From: an uncultured Brevundimonas sp.
GTDB lineage: Bacteria; Pseudomonadota; Alphaproteobacteria; Caulobacterales; Caulobacteraceae
NCBI RefSeq assembly: GCF_947305955.1
Contig: NZ_CAMZFB010000005.1
Span: 1-64,000 of the forward strand
Length of the DNA stretch: 64,000 bases
Direction: 5' to 3'
Every line of letters starts with the position of its first letter. Positions within the stretch are counted from its first letter, which is position 1. The notes under the pieces are model-generated. The model was not told the DNA's origin, searched no databases, and saw only the letters and a list, made by a program, of their open reading frames with translations. Both the position numbers and the translations under genes were made by a program. Positions 9,022 to 17,316 of the stretch are shown in pieces.

Positions 9022-9386
9022 CAGTTGCGGCGACCTGCCAGAAGAAGGCCGATCACGACACCGACGCCCAGAGCAATGGCGGTGGATTGAAGCGGACGCT
9101 CTTGAACACGTTCGGAGACATAGCGCTGGGCATCGTCGATGCGGTCTTGCGCTTCACCATAATACTCGCGGCCGCGCTCGCGGGCGGTGCCGTAATATTC
9201 GCGGGCCTTGGCACCCAGCTCTTCAGCCTTGGCGCTGGCATAGGCCTTGGCTTCCTCGGCCTTGGCTTTCAGCTTGGCGGCTTCCTCGCGCGCACCCGAT
9301 TTCACGTCGTCCTTGAGGGTCACTGCATCTTCCTTCAGCGTTTTAAGGTCGTCTTTGATGGTCTCACGAGCCTTGGATGTCGCCAT
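9021..9386 (-). CDS. DUF883/ElaB-like membrane-anchored helical protein
   Basis: 121 residues from the ATG at 9386, preceded by GGAGA; the longer frame to 9452 lacks a ribosome site. Most of the protein is a charged amphipathic helix (KARETIKDDLKTLKEDAVTL, then EEAAKLKAKAEEAKAYASAK), followed by RERGREYYGEAQDRI and a C-terminal hydrophobic anchor (ALGVGVVIGLLLAGRRN). The layout, a long helix then ERPLQS and a Gly-rich membrane segment, is that of DUF883/ElaB proteins, some of which anchor to the inner membrane and bind ribosomes in stationary phase. It overlaps the next gene by one base. Confidence 0.85.
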   Translation of the reverse strand: MATSKARETIKDDLKTLKEDAVTLKDDVKSGAREEAAKLKAKAEEAKAYASAKAEELGAKAREYYGTARERGREYYGEAQDRIDDAQRYVSERVQERPLQSTAIALGVGVVIGLLLAGRRN

Positions 9387-9566
9387 AGTACATCGTCTCC
9401 GCAATAGCTTAGCTATACATTTAAGGTGCTGTGAAGGGAACGCCATTGGCAAGGCCGCAGTTCCGCCACCTGGCTTTAACCGACAGAGCAGAAAGAAAAC
9501 TCGCCATTCGGGATCATGCAGGTATCCGGCTGGCGCGGGCTTGCGGCCTCACATATTGTCAGGCGC

Positions 9567-10223
9567 ATGACTGATTGGCTGATCCCACCCGCTTCGACCC
9601 CGTCCCTGCCCGTTCAGGGCGATGAGCGCCGCTTTGCGGTGCGCCGCATTCTCTGCGTTGGCCAGAATTACGCGGCCCATGCGCGCGAAATGGGGGCCAA
9701 GTCGGACAAGCCCGATCCCTTCTTCTTCTCCAAGCCTGCCGATGCGGTGGTGGTCGATGGTGCCGATCCGGCCTATCCGTACAAGACCGAGAACCTGATC
9801 TATGAGGTCGAGCTGGTCGTCGCGCTGGGCGAAGGGGCCAAGCCGGTCGGCTATGCGGTGGGCGTCGACCTGACCCGCCGCGACATTCAGGCCGCCGCCA
9901 AGGCCGCGGGCCGTCCGTGGGATGCGGCCAAGGGTTTTGACCAATCGGCCCCGTGCGGCGCACTCAGCCTCACCGCGCCCAAGCCCGACGCCGCCATTAC
10001 CCTGAAGGTGAACGGCGAGGTCCGCCAGAACGGCACCTTGGCCGACATGCTGTGGGATGTGGACGGCATCATCGGCAAGGCTTCAGAGCTGTGGTCGCTG
10101 CAACCGGGCGACATGATCTTTACCGGCACCCCCGAAGGCGTCGGCCCGCTCAAGGTTGGCGACAAGGTCGAGGCCGCGATCGAGGGTCTGCCGCCGCTCA
10201 GCTTCACCATGGTTGCGGCATGA
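9567..10223 (+). CDS. Fumarylacetoacetate/fumarylpyruvate hydrolase family enzyme
   Basis: 218 residues from ATG at 9567; an earlier in-frame start at 9516 adds an unlikely leader. The short FAH-family form is clear: RRILCVGQNYAAHAREMG, DPFFFSKPADAVV, YKTENLIYEVELVVALG with the metal-binding Glu residues, VDLTRRDIQ, and the C-terminal MIFTGTPEGVGPLKVGD. Such enzymes cleave fumarylpyruvate (gentisate route) or fumarylacetoacetate (homogentisate route). The very next gene, overlapping by 4 nt, encodes the matching maleyl-pyruvate/acetoacetate isomerase, so the pair performs isomerisation then hydrolysis. The ring-cleaving dioxygenase is not in the window, so the exact pathway cannot be fixed. 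Confidence 0.88.
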   Translation: MTDWLIPPASTPSLPVQGDERRFAVRRILCVGQNYAAHAREMGAKSDKPDPFFFSKPADAVVVDGADPAYPYKTENLIYEVELVVALGEGAKPVGYAVGVDLTRRDIQAAAKAAGRPWDAAKGFDQSAPCGALSLTAPKPDAAITLKVNGEVRQNGTLADMLWDVDGIIGKASELWSLQPGDMIFTGTPEGVGPLKVGDKVEAAIEGLPPLSFTMVAA

Positions 10224-10852
10224 AACTGATCGGTTACTGGCGCTCTGGCACCAGCTATCGCACCCGTATTGCCTTGAATCTCAAGGGGCTGACCTATGAG
10301 CAGGACACATTGGACCTGCGTACAGGCCAGCAGAAGGGGGCGGACTATCTGGCGCTGAACCCGCAAGGGCTGGTTCCGGCGCTGGTGACCGATGACGGCG
10401 ATGTGCTGACGCAATCGCCGGCCATTATTGAGTGGCTAGAAGAAACGTATCCTGAGCCGTTTCTTCTGCCTTCCGATGCCCTTGGTCGTGCGCGGGTGCG
10501 GGCCATGGCGGCGGTGATCGGCTGTGACATCCACCCGCTGAACAATCTCCGCGTCCTCAAGGCCATCAAGGGTCTGGGCGCGGACGGGGCGGTGACGAAT
10601 GAATGGGCCGCTCAATGGATCGCACAGGGCTTTGCCGCGCTGGAGGCCATGGTCGCGCAGTGGGGCGGCGACTGGAGCTATGGCGACACGCCGGGATTGG
10701 TCGACTGCTATCTGATCCCGCAAATCTATTCGGCCGTGCGGTTTAACTACGACATGTCGGCCCACCCGAGGCTGGCGGCGATTGGCGAGCGGGCGCAAAC
10801 CCATCCCGCCTTTGTGGCGGCCCACCCTGACAATCAGCCGGACGCGGACTGA
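10220..10852 (+). CDS. maiA: Maleylacetoacetate / maleylpyruvate isomerase (zeta-class GST)
   Basis: 210 residues. The start ATG overlaps the TGA of the hydrolase gene (ATGA), which decides the start. N-terminal thioredoxin-fold motif GYWRSGTSYRTRIALNLKGL, then LNPQGLVPALVTDDG and TQSPAIIEWLEETYPEPFLLP, typical of zeta-class glutathione transferases; the helical domain contains ICDIHPLNNLRVL-like and CYLIPQIYSAVRF segments. The enzyme uses glutathione to turn the maleyl into the fumaryl isomer, and so depends on gshB encoded 5 kb away. The Cys of the SSCS motif known in some homologues is replaced (SGTS), which is common in bacterial members. Confidence 0.92.
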   Translation: MKLIGYWRSGTSYRTRIALNLKGLTYEQDTLDLRTGQQKGADYLALNPQGLVPALVTDDGDVLTQSPAIIEWLEETYPEPFLLPSDALGRARVRAMAAVIGCDIHPLNNLRVLKAIKGLGADGAVTNEWAAQWIAQGFAALEAMVAQWGGDWSYGDTPGLVDCYLIPQIYSAVRFNYDMSAHPRLAAIGERAQTHPAFVAAHPDNQPDAD

Positions 10853-10943
10853 AGCCACTGAAAAGATGTGGTGAACGGCGGTTCACCCTCTTTGTCGACC
10901 GGCGGTCAATCTCGCGTAAACCTTCATGCCGTAAACCGGCGTT

Positions 10944-11837
10944 GTGAAATTCGCTGACCCACATAATCCGGTCGAACGCCTCGCGCTGGCTCTGTCTACA
11001 GAGGCGGATCGACATCGCTCGCTGTCTCTGCGCCAACGCGAAGAGGCGACCCGACTGATCCTGCAAACGGCGGCGGACGCCGGTGTGGGCATGGTGGTGA
11101 CAAAGCCGGATGGTGATGGCGAGCGTCTGCTGGGACAGTCGTGGCCCTTCCCGTCGCCCTTTGGTGTGTCGGTGCGCACGGTCGCCCTGTCGGAAGGTCT
11201 GGACCGTGCCGAGGCCCGCGCCCGCCGTTCGCTCGAACACATGGGGCTGCCACGCGGCGAGGCCGTGATGGTGCAAAGCGCCGCCGACCTCGCGGGTGCA
11301 GAGGGCCGGATGCTGTGGGCCCGCCTTCAGGGGCTGAAGGATCGCGGCCTGTTCCGTAAGATCGGCTTTATTGCCGGTATCGAGGATAGCCCCGCCGCAC
11401 TGGCGCGCCGCTTCCAGCCCGACATCGTTCAACTGCCCTGCAATCTTTTGGACCAGCGCGCGGTGCGCAACGGCACGATTGAATCCCTCGCCGAAATGGG
11501 CACCGAGGTTCACCTGTCGTCGGTGTTCGCCAAGGGCCTTCTGTTCACCACCTCGGACCGCCTTCCGGAAAGCTATGGGGCCTTTGGTCCTGCCCTGTCG
11601 CGGGTGCGCCGCCGCATGGCCGAGGCCCGCGTCGATCCGATGCAGGCGGCCTTGAATTTCGCGGTCAATCTTCAGGGCGTCAGCCGTGCGATTGTGACGG
11701 TGAACTCACCGGCCCAGCTGCGTGCCATTCTGGCGGCGACCTATGCGCCCTGCGGCGATATGGACTGGTCCAGCATGGCTCTGGAAGACAGTTCGGCAGC
11801 CATGACCACCCGTCTGGGCGTGGGCCGCGCCGCATAA
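10944..11837 (+). CDS. Aldo/keto-reductase-like protein lacking the catalytic residues
   Basis: 297 residues starting at a GTG. The overall plan is an aldo/keto reductase barrel: an early 'A-A-D-A-G-V-G-M-V-V' strand, RARRSLEHMGL, LKDRGLFRKIGFIAG, FQPDIVQLPCNLLDQR, HLSSVFAKGLLF and the C-terminal ALNFAVNLQGVSRAIVTVNS. Active members have an Asp-Thr-Ala...Tyr-Gly segment, a Lys and a His; the matching places here read VVTKPDGDG, FGVSVRTV and VMVQSAADL. The catalytic Asp, Tyr, Lys and His therefore all appear to be gone. It sits just ahead of mutS on the same strand. A non-enzymatic or altered role is inferred. Confidence 0.7.
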   Translation: MKFADPHNPVERLALALSTEADRHRSLSLRQREEATRLILQTAADAGVGMVVTKPDGDGERLLGQSWPFPSPFGVSVRTVALSEGLDRAEARARRSLEHMGLPRGEAVMVQSAADLAGAEGRMLWARLQGLKDRGLFRKIGFIAGIEDSPAALARRFQPDIVQLPCNLLDQRAVRNGTIESLAEMGTEVHLSSVFAKGLLFTTSDRLPESYGAFGPALSRVRRRMAEARVDPMQAALNFAVNLQGVSRAIVTVNSPAQLRAILAATYAPCGDMDWSSMALEDSSAAMTTRLGVGRAA

Positions 11838-11920
11838 GTCGGCATTAGCCCATCGTTTTGGGGATCAAGTTCACGCCTGCCCTTGAGGCGGAGGGCGTGA
11901 TCCGCCACCTTGTGCCCCAT

Positions 11921-14626
11921 ATGAACGCGCCGATTTCCCACCCGCCCAAGGTCGACCTGACGCCAGATGCCGGTACCACCCCGGTCATGGCGCAATTTCT
12001 CGCGGCCAAGGCCAACCATCCGGATTCTCTCCTGTTCTTCCGAATGGGCGATTTCTACGAACTGTTCTTCAGTGATGCAGAACAGGCGGCGGCGGCGCTG
12101 GGCATCACTCTGACCAAGCGCGGCAAGCACAAGGGCGAGGACATTCCCATGGCGGGCGTGCCGGTCCACGCCATGGACGGCTATCTGGCCCGTCTGATCC
12201 GTCAGGGGTTCAAGGTCGCGGTCTGCGAACAGCTGGAAGACCCTTCGGAAGCCAAGAAGCGCGGCTCCAAGGCCGTGGTTCACCGCGATGTGGTGCGCGT
12301 TGTGACGCCCGGCACCCTGACTGAGGACAATCTGCTGGACGCACGCGGCGCCAACCGTCTGGCGGCGGTGGCTGTGCGCAAGGGGCGCGCGGCGGTGGCC
12401 GTGGTTGAACTGTCGGCGGGGGCTGTGGATTCGGTGGCGTGCGACACCCACGATCTTGGCGCGGTGCTGGCGGCCTTCCGCCCTTCGGAAGTTCTGGTGC
12501 CGGACCGTTTGTTCGGCGATGAGGATCTGAAACCCGCGCTCGACGGCTCGGGCGGCGTGGTTCAGGCTATCCCGTCCGCGCTGGGGGAAGTGGCGGGCGC
12601 GCGTGATCGCGTGCAGCGGCTTTATGGCGTCGCGGCGCTGGACGGTTTTGGCAGTTTCGAGGATGCCGAGATTTCGGCTCTGGGCCTGATCGCGGCCTAT
12701 CTGGAAACCACACAGGCGGGCCGTATTCCGGCGCTGGCCCCGCCCAAGCGCAGCGGCGATGTGGGCCATCTGGCCATCGATCCATCCACCCGCCACAGTC
12801 TCGAGATCGACCGTACCCAGCGCGGCGAGCGCGAAGGCTCGCTGCTGCACGCCATCGACCGCACTGTCACTGCAGGCGGTGCACGGGCCTTGGCCGAACG
12901 TATCGCCCGCCCGCTGTGCGACCCCGCTATCATCAATGCCAATCTGGATGCCGTGGCGTGGATGGTCGAACAGCGCCCGCTGCGCCGTGACCTGCGCGAT
13001 GTCCTGCGAGCCTCGGCGGATGTAGCCCGTGCCACCTCGCGTCTGGCGCTGGGCCGCGGCGGCCCGCGCGACCTTGCGGCCATCCGTTCGGGTGTGATGT
13101 CGGCCCAGACCGTGGGCGGGCTGTTTGCCGCCATCTGTGCGGACCCTATCGCCCGTCCGGCGGACAAGATTCTGTCGGCGCTGGATGATCTGACACCGGA
13201 TACGGACCTGTCCCAACTTCTGGCCGAACTTCAGGACGGGCTGGTGGACGAGCCGGGGCATCTGGCGCGCGATGGCGGTTTTGTCTCGCCCGGATACCGC
13301 GCCGAACTGGATGCGGCCCGCGCCCTGCGCGACGACAGCCGCCGCGTCATTGCCGAACTGGAAGCCCGCGCTATCGAGGAAAGCGGCGTGGCCTTCAAGG
13401 TCCGCCACAATGCCGTGCTGGGCTATTTCCTAGAGGCGACGGCCAAGGCCGCCGAACCTCTGATGCGTGCAGGGCCGGACAGCCCCTTCATCCACCGCCA
13501 GACCCTCGCCAATCAGGTGCGTTTCACCACGGTCGAGCTGTCCGAACTGGATGCCAAGATCAGTCAGGCCGGACACCGCGCACTGGCCATCGAGACCGAA
13601 ACCTTCGAGGCATGGCGTCGTGAAGTTGCCCGGCTGGCCCCGCGCCTTCAGCAACTGGCGGCGGCGCTGGCGGAACTGGATGCCCATGCGGGTCTGGCCG
13701 AATGGGCCGAGGAGGTCGGTGCCGTTCGCCCCACGGTCGATGACAGCCTGACCTATGTGGTGAAGAGCGGTCGCCACCCTGTCGTAGAGGCTGCGGTCAA
13801 GGCGCAGGGCCTGCCCTATACGCCCAATGACTGCACGCTGTCGGGCGACGGCGGTGTCGGTGCGCGTCTGTCGATTGTCACCGGTCCCAACATGGCCGGT
13901 AAGTCGACCTTCCTGCGCCAGAACGCCTTGCTGGTTATCCTGGCTCAGGCCGGTGCCTTTGTTCCGGCGCAGGCCATGCATCTGGGCGTGGTGGATCGTC
14001 TCTTCAGCCGTGTGGGCGCGGGCGATGATCTGGCACGCGGGCGTTCGACCTTCATGATGGAAATGGTCGAGACTGCCGCCATCCTGACACAGGCTACGCC
14101 GCGCAGCTTCGTGGTGCTGGACGAGATCGGTCGCGGGACCGCGACCTATGACGGTCTGGCCATTGCATGGGCGACCGCCGAAGCTCTGCACGAGACCAAC
14201 CGCACGCGGACCCTGTTCGCCACCCACTATCACGAGCTGGCCCGTCTGGAGGACAGGCTGGACCATGTGTCCAACCTGTCGATGGCGGCCAAGGAATGGA
14301 ATGGCGATCTGGTCTTCCTGCACGAGGCGGTGGTCGGTGCGGCTGACCGCTCCTATGGTGTTCAGGTCGCCCGTCTGGCCGGTGTTCCGGCCAAGGTGGT
14401 CGCCCGCGCCAAGTCTGTTCTGGAGAAGCTGGAAAAGGACAAGTCGTCGGGCGCGGGGCTTGAGGAATTGCCGCTGTTCGCCGCCGTCCAGCCCGAGCCG
14501 GAACCGGCGGGGCCGTCGCCGGTCGATCTGGCGCTTCAGGACATCGATCCCGACAACCTCAGCCCGCGCGAGGCGCTGGAGGCCCTCTATCGCCTGAAGG
14601 GTCTGAGCAAGAGCTCCGGCGGCTGA
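11921..14626 (+). CDS. mutS: DNA mismatch repair ATPase MutS
   Basis: 901 residues from the ATG at 11921; an upstream in-frame TTG at 11858 is possible but less likely. Recognition domain begins TPVMAQFLAAKANHPDSLLF with the mismatch-contacting FRMGDFYELFF (Phe-x-Glu is in the following GDFYE). The C-terminal ATPase has Walker A GPNMAGKSTFLRQ and Walker B VVLDEIGRGT, then the ABC-type signature region and helix-turn-helix. MutS dimers find base mismatches and recruit MutL. The last base of its TGA is the first base of the glnD ATG (TGATG), so the two are coupled; this mutS-glnD-murJ order is typical of Caulobacter relatives. Confidence 0.97.
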   Translation: MNAPISHPPKVDLTPDAGTTPVMAQFLAAKANHPDSLLFFRMGDFYELFFSDAEQAAAALGITLTKRGKHKGEDIPMAGVPVHAMDGYLARLIRQGFKVAVCEQLEDPSEAKKRGSKAVVHRDVVRVVTPGTLTEDNLLDARGANRLAAVAVRKGRAAVAVVELSAGAVDSVACDTHDLGAVLAAFRPSEVLVPDRLFGDEDLKPALDGSGGVVQAIPSALGEVAGARDRVQRLYGVAALDGFGSFEDAEISALGLIAAYLETTQAGRIPALAPPKRSGDVGHLAIDPSTRHSLEIDRTQRGEREGSLLHAIDRTVTAGGARALAERIARPLCDPAIINANLDAVAWMVEQRPLRRDLRDVLRASADVARATSRLALGRGGPRDLAAIRSGVMSAQTVGGLFAAICADPIARPADKILSALDDLTPDTDLSQLLAELQDGLVDEPGHLARDGGFVSPGYRAELDAARALRDDSRRVIAELEARAIEESGVAFKVRHNAVLGYFLEATAKAAEPLMRAGPDSPFIHRQTLANQVRFTTVELSELDAKISQAGHRALAIETETFEAWRREVARLAPRLQQLAAALAELDAHAGLAEWAEEVGAVRPTVDDSLTYVVKSGRHPVVEAAVKAQGLPYTPNDCTLSGDGGVGARLSIVTGPNMAGKSTFLRQNALLVILAQAGAFVPAQAMHLGVVDRLFSRVGAGDDLARGRSTFMMEMVETAAILTQATPRSFVVLDEIGRGTATYDGLAIAWATAEALHETNRTRTLFATHYHELARLEDRLDHVSNLSMAAKEWNGDLVFLHEAVVGAADRSYGVQVARLAGVPAKVVARAKSVLEKLEKDKSSGAGLEELPLFAAVQPEPEPAGPSPVDLALQDIDPDNLSPREALEALYRLKGLSKSSGG

Positions 14627-17292
14627 TGACGCTTGATCCCCGCTTGCTGGAGGCGGCATCCGGCGCGGACGTCCGCGCAGGCGTGACGGCCGTTCTGCGA
14701 GAGGGGTTCGACGCCGGACGTGACAGGGCACGGCGCCGTCTGGAAGGCGGGGGCGATGGGGCCGAGGTGGCGCGTCTCTATGCCGAGGCGGCAGACAGGC
14801 TGCTGACCGACCTCTGGGCCGTGGCGACCGAAGTCCTCTATCCGGCCAAGGATGATCGGCTGAGCCTGATCGCCGTCGGCGGTTATGGGCGTGGCGTGCT
14901 GGCCCCCTATTCCGATCTGGATTTCCTGATCCTGCGCCGCTCGCGCGAGCCGTCCGATCGCGCGGTACAGGTTAGCGAGTTCGTCCATTATGTGCTGTGG
15001 GATCTGGGGCTGAAGGTCGGCTCATCCTTCCGCTCGCTTCATGAGTGCCTCGACCTCGCAGGGCGGGACATGACCGTCCGCACCACCCTGTTGGAAGCGC
15101 GCCCCATTGCGGGGGACCGTGCATTGGGCGAGACCCTGTTGCGGATTTTCCGCCGTATCGTGCGCGAGGCTGACCCCAAGCCCTTCATCGCCGCCAAGAT
15201 GGCCGAGCGCGATGTGCGTATCCAGAAGGCGGGCGGAGTCCGCAACCGCGTCGAGCCGAACGTCAAGGATGGCAAGGGCGGTTTGCGGGACCTGAACACC
15301 CTGTTCTGGATCGCGCTTTCGGTTGACCCCGACGGGGCGCGTGGCAAGGCGGCCCTGCAGGGACTTCTTCGCCCCGGCGAAATGCGCAGCTTCCGCGAGG
15401 CGATTGGCTTCCTGTGGAAGGTGCGTATCCATCTGCACCTTGTGGCGGGGCGCGCCGAGGAAAAACTGACTTTTGACTTCCAGCCGGAAATCGCCCGCCG
15501 CATGGGATGGCGCGGGCGCGGTGACGAACTGGCGGTCGAGCGTTTCATGCGCCGCTATTTTCTGGTGTCGCGTCAGGTCGGGGCCCTGACACGGGCGGTG
15601 TCCGCCCAGTTGGAAGCGCGCCAGCAGAAAAAGGCCGAGGGCCTGTCGCGCGGCCTGTCGCGGTTGCTGCGACGCGGGCGCGGCGAGTTGGCGTTCGATG
15701 GTCTGATCATCGAACAGGGGCGGCTTTCCGTCACCCACGCCAATGTTTTTGCCCGTGACCCTGTGCGGCTCTTGACCCTGTTCGTCGAAGCCGACCGTCT
15801 GGATATCGACCTGCACCCCGATGCCATTACGGCGGTGATCCGCTCGCTGTCGCTGGTGACCCCTGCCACGCGCCGTGATCCGCGCGCGTCGGAGGCGATC
15901 CTGCATCTGCTGGCGGGCAGCCGCCGCCCCTATCGTGTGCTGTCACTGGTGAACGAGACGGGCCTGCTGGGACGGTTCCTGCCGGAATGGAGCCGGATCG
16001 TCGGCCAGACCCAGTTCAACATGTACCATGCCTATACGGTCGACGAGCACACGCTTCAGGCCATCGGCATCATCGACGACATCAAAAAGGGCAAGCTGGA
16101 AGAAGACCATCCGGCGGCCTCGCGCATCATCCACCGGATTGTGGACCACGAGGCCCTGATGCTGGCCATGCTGCTGCATGATGTGGGCAAGGGGGGTGAC
16201 CGCGGGCAGTTGGAGGACGGTGCCATTGCCGCCCGCCGCGCCTGCGAGCGTCTGCGGATCGACCCGCGCCGCATTGAACAGGTGGTCTGGCTGGTACGGA
16301 ACCACCTGCTGATGAGCGACTATGCCCAGAAGCGCGATGTGTCCGACCCCGCCACCGTGCGGGCCTTTGCCGAGGCGGTCAGCGATCTGGAGCGGCTGCG
16401 GATGCTGATGGTGCTGACCGTGGCCGATATCCGCGCCGTGGGGCCGGGGGTGTGGAACGGCTGGAAGGGCCAGCTGATGCGGACCCTCTTCGATCGCACC
16501 GAGGCCCTGTTCCGAGGCGATACGGTCGAGGGCGAACCGACCGTTGAGGAATATCAGGACCTGATCGAGCGGGCGCGGTTTGGCGGCGTGGCTGTAGAGA
16601 CGGCCTTGCCGCAGGCGGCGCTGGAATCCACATCGCGCATTGCGGTGGCGACGGCGGACCGCAGCGGTCTGTTTGCCGATCTGACAGCGACACTGGCCTT
16701 GGCGGGGGCCGATGTCGTGGGGGCGCGCCTGACCACCCTGTCCGATGGCACGGCGCTGGAAATCTTCGAGATTCAGGACGGTGTGGGCGAACCCTATGGC
16801 CAACGGGAGCCGCGCCGCCTCAGCCTGCTGGCGCGGGCGATGGAGCGGGCGGCCCTGAAAGGGGCGCGGACCTCCGCCATCGGACACCACAGGGTCAGCG
16901 CCCGCCGCGCCATTTTCGATGTCCGTCCCGTGGTGCGTATGGACCGGGAATTTGTGCCCCATGCGGTAGTGGTCGAGGTGTCGGGGGCCGACAGGCCCGG
17001 CCTCCTGTCCGATCTGGCACGTATCATCTCGGACCGCGGCTTTTCGGTGCAGTCGGCCCACGTTGCCTGTTTCGGCGAGCGGGCGGTCGATGCCTTCTAC
17101 GTCACCGGCCACGACGGACAGAAGCCTACGGATACGGCCCAGCTCGATCTGCTGCAGGCCGCCTTGCTCGAAGCCCTCGATATGCGGTTGGAGGGACCGG
17201 AGGGGCGCCGCATCACCCCTGTTCGCGCCAGTACCCGCGATGTGTCGGTAATCGGCACCGACCCCGTATCCAAGACGCCCGTGTCGCGCTAA
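14626..17292 (+). CDS. glnD: Bifunctional PII uridylyltransferase / uridylyl-removing enzyme
   Basis: 888 residues. Nucleotidyltransferase domain with GGYGRG at 85-90 and SDLDF at 96-100; a helical connector; HD hydrolase domain with LLHDVGKGGDRGQLEDG around residue 520; two C-terminal ACT domains (SRIAVATADRSGLFADLTAT and VVVEVSGADRPGLLSDLARI). GlnD senses glutamine and adds or removes UMP on PII proteins, so it sets nitrogen assimilation and, in alphaproteobacteria, also (p)ppGpp and cell-cycle responses. Directly coupled to mutS by a one-base overlap and 24 nt upstream of murJ. Confidence 0.96.
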   Translation: MTLDPRLLEAASGADVRAGVTAVLREGFDAGRDRARRRLEGGGDGAEVARLYAEAADRLLTDLWAVATEVLYPAKDDRLSLIAVGGYGRGVLAPYSDLDFLILRRSREPSDRAVQVSEFVHYVLWDLGLKVGSSFRSLHECLDLAGRDMTVRTTLLEARPIAGDRALGETLLRIFRRIVREADPKPFIAAKMAERDVRIQKAGGVRNRVEPNVKDGKGGLRDLNTLFWIALSVDPDGARGKAALQGLLRPGEMRSFREAIGFLWKVRIHLHLVAGRAEEKLTFDFQPEIARRMGWRGRGDELAVERFMRRYFLVSRQVGALTRAVSAQLEARQQKKAEGLSRGLSRLLRRGRGELAFDGLIIEQGRLSVTHANVFARDPVRLLTLFVEADRLDIDLHPDAITAVIRSLSLVTPATRRDPRASEAILHLLAGSRRPYRVLSLVNETGLLGRFLPEWSRIVGQTQFNMYHAYTVDEHTLQAIGIIDDIKKGKLEEDHPAASRIIHRIVDHEALMLAMLLHDVGKGGDRGQLEDGAIAARRACERLRIDPRRIEQVVWLVRNHLLMSDYAQKRDVSDPATVRAFAEAVSDLERLRMLMVLTVADIRAVGPGVWNGWKGQLMRTLFDRTEALFRGDTVEGEPTVEEYQDLIERARFGGVAVETALPQAALESTSRIAVATADRSGLFADLTATLALAGADVVGARLTTLSDGTALEIFEIQDGVGEPYGQREPRRLSLLARAMERAALKGARTSAIGHHRVSARRAIFDVRPVVRMDREFVPHAVVVEVSGADRPGLLSDLARIISDRGFSVQSAHVACFGERAVDAFYVTGHDGQKPTDTAQLDLLQAALLEALDMRLEGPEGRRITPVRASTRDVSVIGTDPVSKTPVSR

Positions 17293-17316
17293 GCGGTCGG
17301 GGACGAGGAGCCGTTC

